Of a stretch of 64,000 nt of DNA, positions 54,980 to 64,000 are shown piece by piece. The notes under the pieces are model-generated. The model was not told where the DNA came from. It did no database searches and saw nothing but the letters and a program-made list of their open reading frames with translations. The number at the start of each line of letters is the position of its first letter. The stretch's first letter is position 1. This DNA comes from DATKPC01 sp035524275 (GTDB taxonomy: Bacteria; Pseudomonadota; Gammaproteobacteria; Burkholderiales; Burkholderiaceae_F), in contig DATKPC010000086.1 in the NCBI GenBank assembly GCA_035524275.1, positions 21,479-85,478 on the forward strand, given 5' to 3'. The translations under genes and the position numbers were made by a program.

Positions 54980-56890
54980 GTGCGGGATGCGGACTCGACA
55001 TCGATCCACGGTCGCCCGGCGGCGCGCACCTCGTCGATGAGGACCGCCGCCGCAACCAAGGCAACGACCGGCCGCAACGCGCGAAGCCCGTATCGCGGCA
55101 GGGCGTTGCGCCTTGCGATCGGCATCGGCGCGATCTACGCGGCGGCGGGCATCGCCTGGATCATCGCGTCGGATGCGCTCGTCTCAAGAATCTCGACCGA
55201 ACCCGCGTGGCTCGCCGCGGCGCAGCGCTTCAAGGGCATCTTCTTCGTGCTTGCCACGTCGGCGGGCCTGGTGGCACTCGTGCGCTCCGGCTACGTCCGC
55301 CTGCTGGCCGCCATCGAGGACGTGCAGTCGCGCGAGCTGCAGGTCCAGGACCTGTTCCTGCGGCATCCGCAACCGATGTGGGTCATCGACGCCGAATCGC
55401 AGGCTTTCCTGAAGGTCAACGAGGCGGCTGTGCGCCGCTACGGCTACGCCGAAGCGGAGTTCCTGCGGATGCGCCTGGACGACATCCGGGCCACGGATCC
55501 GGAGGCGACGCGGCGACCCGCGCGTCCGCAGCCGCCGGAGGCCATCGCCGATATCGCCGTGGAGCGCCATCGAAAGCGGTTGGGTGAAAAGATCCATGTC
55601 CGGGTCATGTCGAACGCACTTACGCTCGAGGGTCGCCCGGCGGTCATGGCGATGGCGATCGACGTCACGCAGGAGGTACTGTCGCGGCACGCGCTCGAAC
55701 GGCAGGAGGCGCAGTTCAGGCAGCTTCACCAGAGCCTCGGAGAAGTCCTGTGGCTCGCGAGCGCGGATGAACGGGAGATTATCTATGTCAGCCCGGCCTT
55801 CGAAGGCGTCTACGGGCGTCGAGCGGAGGAATTCGAGCGCGACGCCTCGCTCTGGCTCGAGGCGATACATCCGGAGGATCGCGACGCGGCAACCGCTTCG
55901 CGCAATGTGCTGAAGGCCGCCGGACACTCCAGTTGCGAGTACCGGATCATCCGGCCTGACGGGAGCGTCCGCTGGGTGGCGGATCGCAAGAAGCTGATCG
56001 TCGACGCCGACGGCTTCGTCACGATGGTGGGCGTGATCGTCGAGGACATCACGGCCGCGAAGGAACGCGACGTGGCGCGCGCGACCACGCAGGCGGAACT
56101 CCAGGCCATGGTCGCCGAGCGGACCGCCGCACTGCAGCGCGCGAACGACGAACTCGACGCCTTCGCGAGGACGGCGGCGCACGACCTTCGGGCGCCGCTG
56201 AACGCGATTGCCGGATTCAGCCAGATCCTGCAGATCAAGCATCGCGATGCGCTCGGCGACGACGGCTCGCGCATGGTCATGCAGATCGAGCGGTCGGCCA
56301 TGCAGATGGCGGAACTCGTCAACGACCTGCTGGGCCTGTCGCGCCTGACGACGGCCGAGATGTCGATCGCGGATGTCGACCTCGCGCCGCTCGTCCGCGA
56401 GATCGTCGGAGACCTGCGGCAGCAGCAGCCGGAGCGGCGCGTCGACATCGACATGCCGGACGTCCTGGTCCTCCGCTGCGATGCCGGCCTGGCGCGCTCG
56501 CTGCTTGCGAACGTGATCGGCAACGCGTGGAAGTTCAGCGGCAAGCGCGAACTCGCGCGCATCCGCATCGGCGCCGATGCGACGCCGGGCGGCACCGAGG
56601 TCTCGATCGAGGACAACGGCAGCGGATTTTCGGTCGACGATCCGTCCCGCCTGTTCAAGCCCTTCGAGCGTTTCCATCCGGCCTCGGAGTTCGGCGGCAC
56701 CGGCATCGGCCTCGTGACGTGCCGGCGGATCGTCGAGAGGCACGGCGGCCGGATCCGGATCGAATCGACGCCAGGCCACGGAACGATCGTGCGATTCACG
56801 CTGGCGCCACCGAACCGCCTGCTCGCGGCCAGCGGCACGTCGCGGCTTGATCGCGAGCCGCATGATCGACCCGGGGCCAACCGACGCTGA
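54980..56890 (+). CDS. Membrane sensor histidine kinase with PAS domains
   Basis: The 636-residue protein has two N-terminal membrane helices (about 43-65 and 85-106), two PAS domains (about 120-240, with DLFLRHPQPMWVIDAES, and 245-375, ending VGVIVEDITAA), then the phospho-acceptor helix FARTAAHDLRAPLNAIAG with His401 and an ATPase domain (NVIGNAWKFSG, SIEDNGSGFSVDD, GGTGIGLVTCRRI). No response regulator gene is adjacent, so its partner is elsewhere. The start has a weak aggtg site upstream. It begins 190 bases after the lipoprotein start on the other strand. Confidence 0.92.
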   Translation: MRDADSTSIHGRPAARTSSMRTAAATKATTGRNARSPYRGRALRLAIGIGAIYAAAGIAWIIASDALVSRISTEPAWLAAAQRFKGIFFVLATSAGLVALVRSGYVRLLAAIEDVQSRELQVQDLFLRHPQPMWVIDAESQAFLKVNEAAVRRYGYAEAEFLRMRLDDIRATDPEATRRPARPQPPEAIADIAVERHRKRLGEKIHVRVMSNALTLEGRPAVMAMAIDVTQEVLSRHALERQEAQFRQLHQSLGEVLWLASADEREIIYVSPAFEGVYGRRAEEFERDASLWLEAIHPEDRDAATASRNVLKAAGHSSCEYRIIRPDGSVRWVADRKKLIVDADGFVTMVGVIVEDITAAKERDVARATTQAELQAMVAERTAALQRANDELDAFARTAAHDLRAPLNAIAGFSQILQIKHRDALGDDGSRMVMQIERSAMQMAELVNDLLGLSRLTTAEMSIADVDLAPLVREIVGDLRQQQPERRVDIDMPDVLVLRCDAGLARSLLANVIGNAWKFSGKRELARIRIGADATPGGTEVSIEDNGSGFSVDDPSRLFKPFERFHPASEFGGTGIGLVTCRRIVERHGGRIRIESTPGHGTIVRFTLAPPNRLLAASGTSRLDREPHDRPGANRR

Positions 56891-57407
56891 CGGGGTTCGG
56901 CGCCCCGTCCGCGGCGCGCGTCAAGCCGCTGCGGCAGGACCTGCGCGAACAGCCGCGTCACCGGGCGCGGCCGCCGTGGCGTCGACCGCGCTGCCCGTGG
57001 CGACGGCCCATGCCGACGATCTCGACGCGACCGGCCCGGCAGTCGCCGATGCCAGCCGCACGCTGCCGCTGGGCGCCGTCGTCGGCCGGGATGGTTCGGT
57101 CGACGATCCGCCGATCCGGACACGGCGAGGCAAGGGCTCGCCGCAAAGCGAGATCGGCCCGGCGCTCTTTCACGAGATTGCATCGCCGTTTACCGACTAT
57201 GGCACCCCGCTGAACCTCGCTCCTAGCGTCGTCAGCTCGGCGCCGAACCTACGGAACCTGCGGTTCGTTCGCGACATCGCAGGCGGGCGTCCGCCTCAAC
57301 ACGGCGCGCCGATCACCGACACGGCCGGCCCGTCGGCCATCGGCACGCGGCCGATCAACGTTCTGCCGCCGTGCAACTACATGCTGACGCTGGACGCCGA
57401 CCTCTGA
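56847..57407 (+). CDS. Uncertain 186-residue protein
   Basis: The frame overlaps the end of the histidine kinase gene by 44 bases and the end of the opposing hydrolase gene by 31. The N-terminal half is Ala/Arg/Pro-rich and low in complexity. The C-terminal 80 residues have normal composition and high third-position GC (about 85% by eye), which supports coding. The sequence (FHEIASPFTDYGTPLNLAPS, PINVLPPCNYMLTLDADL) matches nothing I recognise. An internal start may be the true one. Confidence 0.35.
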   Translation: MIASRMIDPGPTDADGVRRPVRGARQAAAAGPARTAASPGAAAVASTALPVATAHADDLDATGPAVADASRTLPLGAVVGRDGSVDDPPIRTRRGKGSPQSEIGPALFHEIASPFTDYGTPLNLAPSVVSSAPNLRNLRFVRDIAGGRPPQHGAPITDTAGPSAIGTRPINVLPPCNYMLTLDADL

Positions 57408-58465
57408 GCGCGCCGGCGCGCAAGGCGCCGCGTTTCTCCGATCGCAAGCGCGGCGAAGTCTTTCTCCTCCAGGCCGTGCCGACGCCTCGCGTCGGCGAGG
57501 TCGCGTGGCGGCTGATCCAGCGGCTCGTCGGTCAGTCGGAACGTGCCCCAATGCACGGCGATCGCGGTCTTGGCACCGAGGTCGAGGAATATCCGCACGG
57601 CCTCCTCCGGGTTGACATGCTGGTCCTTCATGAACCAACGCGGCTCGTACGCGCCGATCGGCAGCAGCGCCAGGTCGAATCCGCCACCACGTTCCGGGAC
57701 GTGCTCTTGCGCGAAGTGGTGACGGATGTCGACGAAATCGCGCGAGTAGCCGGTATCTCCGGCAAAGAACACATGGCAGTCGGGCGACAGCACCGCGAAT
57801 CCGCCCCATAGGCTGCGCATCGCGTCCAGCGGCGTGCGCGCCGACCAATGCTGCGCCGGCGTCAGCACGATCTCGACGCGATGCGCGGCCGGCCCCGCGT
57901 CGATCACGTGCCGGTCCCACCAGTCGAGTTCGATCGCATGGCGGATCCCGCGCCGCGCAAACCAGTGGCGATGCCCGAGCGGCGCGACGAAGAGCGGCGA
58001 CCCGCCGGCCTGGCCCGCCAGCGCCCGCAGCGAAGCGTCGTCCATGTGATCGTAGTGATTGTGCGACAGCAGCACGACATCGATGTGCGGCAGGTCGCGC
58101 ATCGCAAGCCCCGGAGGCGTCTGGCGTCGCGGGCCAGCCCACTGGACCGGAAAGCAGCGCTCAGAGAAGACCGGGTCCGTCAGGACGTTCAGGCCACCGA
58201 TTTGCAGCAGGACCGTGATGTGCCCGATCCACGTCGCCGACGGCTGCATCTGCAGGCCGGCGGACGCATTGCGATGCAGCCAAGGCAAGTCCGGCGATAC
58301 GACCGCGATGTTCGCCGGCGGCGCGCCCGCGTCGCGCCGGCGCCATGCTTGCCAACGCCATCGCAGCAGTTCATGCAGGCGTTTGCGGCGGAACTCGACG
58401 TAATTGTTCTGGAAGCCGTCGGCGCGATGGTGCGGGCGCTGGCGATTGAAATAGGGATTTGTCAC
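57377..58465 (-). CDS. MBL-fold metallo-hydrolase, NAPE-PLD-like
   Basis: The 362-residue protein has the zinc-binding motif LSHNHYDHMDD of the metallo-beta-lactamase fold and the downstream ligands in FFAGDTGYSRDF and IAVHWGTFRLTDEP. The N-terminal NPYFN and HWIGH-like (TWIGHITVLLQIGG) segments match the family that includes N-acyl-phosphatidylethanolamine phospholipase D and related bacterial lipid hydrolases. I used GTG at 58463-58465 (VTNPYFN), with a gaagg ribosome-like site upstream; an ATG at 58558 is an alternative. It is divergent from the S8 protease gene, with 209 bases between starts. Confidence 0.85.
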   Translation of the reverse strand: MTNPYFNRQRPHHRADGFQNNYVEFRRKRLHELLRWRWQAWRRRDAGAPPANIAVVSPDLPWLHRNASAGLQMQPSATWIGHITVLLQIGGLNVLTDPVFSERCFPVQWAGPRRQTPPGLAMRDLPHIDVVLLSHNHYDHMDDASLRALAGQAGGSPLFVAPLGHRHWFARRGIRHAIELDWWDRHVIDAGPAAHRVEIVLTPAQHWSARTPLDAMRSLWGGFAVLSPDCHVFFAGDTGYSRDFVDIRHHFAQEHVPERGGGFDLALLPIGAYEPRWFMKDQHVNPEEAVRIFLDLGAKTAIAVHWGTFRLTDEPLDQPPRDLADARRRHGLEEKDFAALAIGETRRLARRRAQRSASSVSM

Positions 58466-58674
58466 GGTGCGGCCTTCGCAGCAGGAAACCGGGCATGTGG
58501 CGCCAATCCCATCGGGACGACGAGCGCCCATGCCGAATTGCCGCGCCCTCGTCCTCACTTTGCGGTAGGCCTAAAGATTATCCGGGCGGCGCCGACAAAA
58601 GGATCGGGATAACCCGAATTCCGGCGCCGCCGGGCGCCGCCTCATGCCTGACCCGACATCCAGAAAAGACCTCC

Positions 58675-60972
58675 GTGACGAAAAGACTCCTCAGTTCCTT
58701 CACGATCCTCATCGAGCGGCGGCGCACGGAGCGGATGGTGGCCCATGTCGTCGCCAGCGGGCTGGCAATCGCGACTCTGTTCGTTGGCTATGCGAGCGCC
58801 CACCAACACGAAGTGGCCCGTGAACTGGAGTCGGCGATCGAAGCGCACGCGACGCCGTCGGTACGCTGGGCGCATGACGTGGGCGGCCGGCGGATGATCC
58901 AGGCGATCGTCCTGACCAATGACGACGACGTCGAGATTCGCAGCCTGCGCAATTTCATCGTCGGGGCCGGCGGATCCATCCTGCGCCGTCACAGCGCGAC
59001 CCGCGCCCTCACGGTCGTCATCCCGGCCGACGAGATCCACGCCCTGGCGCAACGCCCGGACGTGATCAGTGTCACGCCGAATCGCGCGACGCAGCGGACC
59101 GCCAGCACGCTCGAGACGATCGCCGGCGCGCTGACCAGCAATGTCCGCTACGGCAGCACGAAGTGGGGCTATAGCGGAGGCGTCGACGGCAGTGGCATCG
59201 GCGTCGCGGTCCTCGACTCGGGCGTCATGGCCTCGCACAAGGCTTTCGTGAACGGCTACGCCGCAGGCCGGGTCGTCCGCGACGTCACGATGCTCGACAG
59301 CGCCCTGGGCAGCTGGGCCGCCGGAATCGACGGCGTCGAGACGCTGATGCCCGGCAGCGCCGCGCAAGCCCTGTACGAGAACGCGATCACGAACCTGCCC
59401 GGGCTCGCGAACGGCTTCAGCCGCGACGCGTTCGGCCACGGGACGCTCGTCGCCTCGGTGATCGCCGGCTCCGCCAGGTTCTATCTCGGCACGACGCCGG
59501 ACACGACGGGCATCGCGCCCAACGCGACCCTCGTCGACGTGCAGGTCCTCGACGGGACCGGCAACGGCACGATCAGCGACGCCATCAACGGGATCGAATG
59601 GGTCATCTATCACGCCAAGGACTACAACATCCGCGTGTTGAACCTCAGCCTCGCGGCCTCGTCGACGCAGAGCTGGCAGACCGACCCGCTGTGCGCCGCG
59701 GTGCGCAGCGCCACGGCAGCGGGAATCACCGTGGTGGTCGCCGCCGGCAACTTCGGCCTGTCGACAAGCGGCCAGGAGGTCTACGGCACGATCTCCTCGC
59801 CAGGCGACGATCCCTCGGTGATTACCGTCGGCGCGGTGAACTACCACAACTCGCTCGCGCGGTCCGTCGAGACCGTCGATCACTTCAGCTCGCGCGGGCC
59901 GACGCTCGGCTCGTACGTCGACACGGGTGGCGTGACCCATGTCGACGACCTGCTGAAGCCGGACCTCGTCGCACCCGGCAATCTCATCCTGGGTGCCGGG
60001 GCGACGAGCGAAAACGCCGTCGGCGCGCGCTGGAACTATCTCGCGTCGAACTACTACAACAACCTCGTGCAGTCGACGGCCGTCCCGGAATATTTCGGCG
60101 AATCGCAGATGGTGTTGTCCGGGACCTCGATCGCGGCGCCGGTCGTCGCGGGTGCCGCGGCCCTCATGCTGCAGGCCAACCCGGGCCTCACCCCGCCGCT
60201 CGTCAAGGCGATCCTTCAATACACGGCGCAGCCGCTTGCCGGCTCCAACCTGCTGGAACAGGGCGCGGGCCTGCTGAACGTCGACGGTGCGGTCGTGCTC
60301 GCCAAGGCCTTGCGCACCGACATCGCCGCGGCGATCGCGAACGGGTCGATCAAGCCGGGCGCCGTGCTGCTCGCGTCCGGCAAGTCATTCCCGACGCCGA
60401 CCTCGACGGTCAACGGCGCCGCGTTCAACTGGTCGCGCATCGCCGTCGTCGGCGGCAACCACGTCGTCAGCAGCCCCGCGTTGTTCACGGCGTACCAGCC
60501 CATCTACGACCCGCGCACGACGTGGGCCAACGGCGTCGTTCGCTTCCGGCAACCGATCTACTGGTCGGGCCTCGGCATTCCCGCCAACACCTATGTCCAA
60601 TCCTTCAGCGACGTCGCGGCGACGAACCAGGCGCTCGTCACGGCCGGCGTGGTCAGCGCCGATGCGCTCAGCGGCAAGAGCGACCTCGTGGCAAAGACGG
60701 GCGCCTTCATTCCGACGGCGACGCTGTCGGGCCTGCTGGCCGCCGGCAAGGGTGCGGTCCTGGTCCAGGGCGACATCCTGAGCAGCGGCCTCGTGCTGAG
60801 CGAAGGACGGGTCCTCAGCGAGGGGCTGGTGCTGAGCGAGGGTCTCGTCCTCAGCGAAGGACTCGTGTTGAGCGAAGGCCTCGTCTTGAGCGAAGGGCTC
60901 ATCCTCAGCGAAACCGGCGAAACCTCGGTCGTCAACTACGATACGACCGGCGCGCTGGCCGGCGAACCCTGA
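58675..60972 (+). CDS. Exported S8 (subtilisin-like) protease with LVLSEG repeat tail
   Basis: The 765-residue precursor has a hydrophobic signal (HVVASGLAIATLFVGYASA, about 23-42), an inhibitor-like prodomain (about 65-150) and a subtilase catalytic domain with D181 (AVLDSGV), H255 (FGHGTLVASVIAG) and S485 (LSGTSIAAPVVAG). After about 90 residues of a C-terminal domain comes a run of seven hexapeptides, LVLSEG and close variants, ending TGETS. I used GTG at 58675; an ATG at 58735 would remove half the basic N-terminus. The gene is followed 11 bases later by a GGDEF/EAL protein gene, which suggests c-di-GMP-linked control of surface proteolysis or biofilm. Confidence 0.9.
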   Translation: MTKRLLSSFTILIERRRTERMVAHVVASGLAIATLFVGYASAHQHEVARELESAIEAHATPSVRWAHDVGGRRMIQAIVLTNDDDVEIRSLRNFIVGAGGSILRRHSATRALTVVIPADEIHALAQRPDVISVTPNRATQRTASTLETIAGALTSNVRYGSTKWGYSGGVDGSGIGVAVLDSGVMASHKAFVNGYAAGRVVRDVTMLDSALGSWAAGIDGVETLMPGSAAQALYENAITNLPGLANGFSRDAFGHGTLVASVIAGSARFYLGTTPDTTGIAPNATLVDVQVLDGTGNGTISDAINGIEWVIYHAKDYNIRVLNLSLAASSTQSWQTDPLCAAVRSATAAGITVVVAAGNFGLSTSGQEVYGTISSPGDDPSVITVGAVNYHNSLARSVETVDHFSSRGPTLGSYVDTGGVTHVDDLLKPDLVAPGNLILGAGATSENAVGARWNYLASNYYNNLVQSTAVPEYFGESQMVLSGTSIAAPVVAGAAALMLQANPGLTPPLVKAILQYTAQPLAGSNLLEQGAGLLNVDGAVVLAKALRTDIAAAIANGSIKPGAVLLASGKSFPTPTSTVNGAAFNWSRIAVVGGNHVVSSPALFTAYQPIYDPRTTWANGVVRFRQPIYWSGLGIPANTYVQSFSDVAATNQALVTAGVVSADALSGKSDLVAKTGAFIPTATLSGLLAAGKGAVLVQGDILSSGLVLSEGRVLSEGLVLSEGLVLSEGLVLSEGLVLSEGLILSETGETSVVNYDTTGALAGEP
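60790..60915 (+). repeat. 18-bp tandem repeat coding LVLSEG
   Basis: Seven in-frame 18-base units encode LVLSEG (one RVLSEG, one LILSET). Codons vary between units (ctc, ctg and ttg for Leu; gaa and gag for Glu), so the peptide is kept while the DNA has drifted. The pattern is that of a stacked beta-solenoid or a slippery repeat kept for function. Confidence 0.95.
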
Positions 60973-60983
60973 GACCCGCGGCC

Positions 60984-63578
60984 ATGAGCGCGGCGGAGGG
61001 GACGAACGACGGCGGCAAGCGGCTGCCGTGGTGGGCGCGCGCGCACAAGGCGCTGATGCCGGACTACAACCGGCGCGCCGCAACCTACTGGTACACGGTC
61101 GTCCTGCTGGGCTACGCGACCATTGCCTGGAGCGGGATCGGCGTCGGCGCCATGGGGCCGGCGATCTGGATCCAGAGCGCCGTTGGCATCGCGATCGCGA
61201 TGCTGGCCGCGTTGTTTCCGGTGCGGATACCGCGTTCCACGAACTCGCTGGCCGCGGGCGAGATCTTCATCTTCCTGGTCCTGCTGCTGCACGGACCGTC
61301 CTCCGCGACACTGGCGGCCGCCGGCGAAGCCGCCGTAGGGTCGCTGCGCACGTCCAGGCGTCTTTCCAGCCGCCTCGCCAGTCCGGCCATGGCAGCGATC
61401 GCGATGTACTCGTCCGGCACGGTGCTCGCCGCGCTGCGCGCAACGATGACGGCGCACGGATACAGCAACGGCGGCCTGCTGATCATCGCCACGATGGTCT
61501 TCGCCGTGGCGTACTTCGTCTGCAATACGCTGCTCGTGACGACCGTCCCGCGACTGAAGGCCAATGCCCGAATCCAGCTGCAGGACCTGCTGGGCGTGTT
61601 CGGATGGCTGGGCATCGTCTATGGCGGCAGCGCCGCGGTCGCAGCGCTGCTTTACCTCGCGTTCCGCGAGTCCGGCCAGGGCGTCCTCGTTGCCGCCATC
61701 CCGATCATCGCGTTGCTGCTCGCGACGCTTCACTTCTTCTTCCGCCACCAGGAAGCGAATGAAGCGGCCCGACGCGCGGCGTCGGACGCGCTCGCGCGCG
61801 AGGCGGAGGTCGCGGCGCGCCACATGCAGGAGCTCAAGGCGAGCGAGCAGCGCTTCCACAGCGCCTTCACGCACGCCTCGATCGGGATGGCGCTGTTGTC
61901 CTTCGAAGGGCGGATCCTCCAGGCGAACGCCGCGCTGCACGAGATGCTGCGCGAGCCGGAAGGATCGCTCGAGCAGCGCGGCATCGACGACTACATCTCC
62001 GGCGAGGACCTCGGCGCGATGAAGGAGCAGATCGGTCGCCTCAACGCCTACCAGCTCGAGGATTTCACGCTCGAGCTGCGTTTCCGGCGCAGCGACGGCG
62101 AGATGCTCTGGGCAGCCACGCACGGAAGCACGTTCTCCGAACCGGGCTCGCCCGCCGCCTGCCTGATCCTGCAGGTCCAGGACGTGACGGCCCGCCGCGA
62201 AGCGGAAGCCGGGCTGCATTTCATCGCCTTCCACGACGCGCTGACGGGCCTGCCGAACCGACGCCGCTTCAACGAGCACCTCGCCGCCGCGATCGAGCGC
62301 GCGCGCGAGGACCCGCGGCGCACGTTCGCGCTGATGTTCCTCGATTTCGATCGGTTCAAGCTGATCAACGACAGTCTCGGCCACAGCGCCGGCGACGAAT
62401 TCCTGGTGCAGGTTGCCCGACGCATCCACGGTTGCCTGCGGCCGCACGACGTCCTCTCACGGCTCGGCGGCGACGAGTTCGCGATCCTCGCGATCGACCT
62501 GGCGCGCGAGGAGGACGCCGTCGCGCTTGCCGATCGCCTGATGGCCGCTCTGCAGAAGCCTTTTTCCGTTCGCGGCGCCGACCTCAACGTGACCGCCAGC
62601 GTCGGCATCACGTTCAGCAGTTTCGGCTACGAATCACCGGACGAAGCGCTTCGCGACGCCGACATCGCGATGTACAAGGCGAAGGAGGCCGGCAAGGCCC
62701 GGCACGCGATCTTCGATGCGGGCCTGCACGCCGAGGTCGCGCGGCGGTTGCGGCTGGAACGGGACCTGCGCAATGCGCTGGCCAACGCCGAGATGTCGCT
62801 CGTCTACCAGCCGCTGTTCGACCTGCGCGCCGGCGAGCTCATCGGCTTCGAAGCGCTCGCGCGCTGGAACCACCGTGAACTCGGCCTGGTCCGACCGGAC
62901 GTCTTCATCCCGATCGCCGAGGAAACCGGGATGATCGTCCAGCTCACGGACTTCGTCCTCAATCAGGCCTGCGTCCAGCTGAAGACCTGGCAGGAGAGGG
63001 ATCCGGCGTTCGCGCAGCTGCACATGCACGTCAACATCTCCGAAAAGGACATCGTCCACGAGGCCTTCGTGCGCCGCGTGATGCAGGCGATCCTGGGCGC
63101 GCGCCTGGAGCCGCAGCGCCTGACGCTGGAACTCACCGAGACGATCCTGATGGAACGCATCGAGAGCGCCCTGCCCGCGCTGGCCCAGCTCCAGGACGTG
63201 GGGGTCGGACTGAGCGTCGATGACTTCGGGACCGGCTACTCGTCGCTCGCCCACCTGTCGAACCTGCCGATCGATACGCTGAAGGTCGACCAGTCCTTCG
63301 TCCGCGAACTGCGCGCCGGGTCGAAGGACGCCAAGGTCGTGCGCGCGATCGTGCGCCTCGGCGCTTCGCTCGACAAGGCTGTCGTCGCCGAAGGCATCGA
63401 GACGGAATCGCAACTTGCGCAGCTGCGCGCAATGGGCTGCACGCGAGGACAGGGCTTTCACCTGGGCCGCCCGCAGGCCGCCGCCTCGATCGACCTGCTG
63501 CTGGACCGCATCGTCGCGCGCGAAGTCCCGGCCTTTGTCGAGGCGGCGTCGCTGGAGCGCCCGACCATCATCCATTGA
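60984..63578 (+). CDS. Membrane-bound GGDEF/EAL cyclic di-GMP protein with PAS domain
   Basis: The 864-residue protein has about seven or eight membrane helices in its first 250 residues, a short coiled coil, a PAS domain (about 285-405), a GGDEF domain with an intact RLGGDEF site (495-499) and an EAL domain with GFEALARW (EAL at 623-625), DDFGTGYSSL and VVAEGIET. Both catalytic signatures look intact, so it could make and break c-di-GMP. The membrane region is not one of the MASE types I can name. It is cotranscribed with the S8 protease gene. Confidence 0.93.
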   Translation: MSAAEGTNDGGKRLPWWARAHKALMPDYNRRAATYWYTVVLLGYATIAWSGIGVGAMGPAIWIQSAVGIAIAMLAALFPVRIPRSTNSLAAGEIFIFLVLLLHGPSSATLAAAGEAAVGSLRTSRRLSSRLASPAMAAIAMYSSGTVLAALRATMTAHGYSNGGLLIIATMVFAVAYFVCNTLLVTTVPRLKANARIQLQDLLGVFGWLGIVYGGSAAVAALLYLAFRESGQGVLVAAIPIIALLLATLHFFFRHQEANEAARRAASDALAREAEVAARHMQELKASEQRFHSAFTHASIGMALLSFEGRILQANAALHEMLREPEGSLEQRGIDDYISGEDLGAMKEQIGRLNAYQLEDFTLELRFRRSDGEMLWAATHGSTFSEPGSPAACLILQVQDVTARREAEAGLHFIAFHDALTGLPNRRRFNEHLAAAIERAREDPRRTFALMFLDFDRFKLINDSLGHSAGDEFLVQVARRIHGCLRPHDVLSRLGGDEFAILAIDLAREEDAVALADRLMAALQKPFSVRGADLNVTASVGITFSSFGYESPDEALRDADIAMYKAKEAGKARHAIFDAGLHAEVARRLRLERDLRNALANAEMSLVYQPLFDLRAGELIGFEALARWNHRELGLVRPDVFIPIAEETGMIVQLTDFVLNQACVQLKTWQERDPAFAQLHMHVNISEKDIVHEAFVRRVMQAILGARLEPQRLTLELTETILMERIESALPALAQLQDVGVGLSVDDFGTGYSSLAHLSNLPIDTLKVDQSFVRELRAGSKDAKVVRAIVRLGASLDKAVVAEGIETESQLAQLRAMGCTRGQGFHLGRPQAAASIDLLLDRIVAREVPAFVEAASLERPTIIH

Positions 63579-64000
63579 GGCGCCGCGGCGCCGGCGGGAT
63601 CCGAAGCGTGGCTCGTGCGACGCCGCGCGGCTCGAGTCGTTCGGAAGTGCCGGGGCAGAACGAATCCTCGGTCGTTGACTCCGGTTCGCTCCTCGCCCTC
63701 GTGCGCTGAAGTATTCCTGGCGTTCCATGCACGTCGGCTTGGTTCGGGCCGAGCGGCTGGGTTCTTTGCCGACCCTCTCCCCCGCCCCTCTCCCGCTCGC
63801 GCGGGCGAGGGGAGTCTTGTCGTCGAGAATTGAAGCGCCGCCCCAACGGCTGACGCCGGAACTCCCCGCGCCCGCGCGAGCGGGAGAGCGGGTCCGCGAC
63901 GACGGCGACGCGCTGCTGATCAATACGGCCAATGGCCAGATCCTGCAGGTCGAATACGGGGTCTTTGGATAGTCCGCGGGCCGGTGCGGCGGGGGTGGCT
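63579..64000. other. Noncoding end region with two facing REP-like elements
   Basis: No complete gene is seen in these 421 bases. The region holds an inverted copy of the dispersed element at 63772-63814 and a direct copy at 63848-63893. From 63900 to 63972 an open frame reads DDGDALLINTANGQILQVEY and stops; this looks like the end of a protein, but its start would lie inside the repeat, so it may be a remnant. Confidence 0.55.
63772..63893. repeat. Two facing REP-like elements
   Basis: The left copy (63772-63814, reverse orientation) contains ccctctcccccgcccctctc and the core gctcgcgcgggcgaggggag; the right copy (63848-63893) contains ggctgacgccggaactcccc then gcgcccgcgcgagcgggaga. They are separated by 33 bases and could pair with each other. 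The right copy with its left flank resembles the element at 21.24-21.31 kb. Confidence 0.8.

Noticed and set aside
58642..60219. 525-codon minus-strand frame opposite the S8 protease
   Set aside because: The protease has its full catalytic triad; the opposite frame is Arg/Asp/Val-rich shadow sequence.
60790..60915. Possible CRISPR-like array
   Set aside because: Units are contiguous 18-base coding repeats with no spacers and no cas genes nearby.

Overview
The window is GC-rich throughout (roughly 68-70% by eye), densely coded on both strands, and looks like a betaproteobacterial chromosome. The best lineage marker is the co-directional run yebC-purD-hemF-nadD-rsfS-rlmH-maf-rng, an arrangement familiar from Betaproteobacteria. 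The lipid A/core genes (msbA, an O-antigen ligase, heptosyltransferase-like GT9, several glycosyltransferases) confirm a Gram-negative. No rRNA, tRNA, CRISPR array, integrase or intact insertion sequence was seen. A bchE-bchJ pair together with a HiPIP and ccoG suggests a purple phototroph or a relative that kept part of the pathway; most photosynthesis genes are not in this window.

Layout. 1-2.7 kb: end of a membrane-anchored protein, a geranylgeranyl-reductase-family flavoprotein, and a receiver/Hpt-like protein that has lost both phosphorylation residues. 2.8-9.1 kb: pepN, fbp, a DoxX protein, then an opposing quinone reductase/EamA exporter pair. 9.2-12.6 kb: a secreted alpha/beta hydrolase translationally coupled to a NatAB-type ABC exporter. 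12.9-16.5 kb: an active-looking Ser/Thr kinase, a pseudokinase of the same architecture (kinase fold, membrane segment, PEGA domain) and a small lipoprotein; this is the most system-like unit of the window. 16.7-21.2 kb: a SCO copper chaperone divergent from a secreted two-haem protein, then a porin with a small PstS-like periplasmic protein. 21.3-22.4 kb: a Lon-like AAA+ ATPase without protease domain.

22.6-30.6 kb is the housekeeping operon (YebC regulator, purine, haem and NAD synthesis, ribosome factors RsfS and RlmH, Maf, RNase G) running into a GT9 glycosyltransferase. 30.5-37.9 kb is an LPS/core assembly locus (O-antigen ligase, MsbA, GT4, polysaccharide deacetylase, GT2, GT4-like). 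dnaE fills 37.9-41.4 kb. A tiny lipoprotein, an orphan basic protein and a DegQ/HtrA protease follow.

44.2-50.9 kb mixes cysteine synthesis (cysE, cysK) with bacteriochlorophyll genes (bchE, bchJ, the latter apparently starting on CTG), a cytochrome c remnant, ccoG and a Tat-exported HiPIP with a clear rho-independent terminator. 51.4-54.8 kb holds two convergent lipoproteins that share a 229-residue C-terminal domain of unknown function; one carries six IPT/TIG-like repeats. 55-63.6 kb holds a PAS histidine kinase, an uncertain small gene, a metallo-beta-lactamase-fold hydrolase, and an S8 protease with a 7-fold LVLSEG repeat directly followed by a membrane GGDEF/EAL protein.

At least five copies of a GC-rich, partly palindromic REP-like element lie between genes (16.5, 21.3, 53.9, and two facing copies at 63.8-63.9 kb). 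Two unrelated 12-bp tandem repeats (9.6 and 19.1 kb) each have three good units plus one decayed unit.
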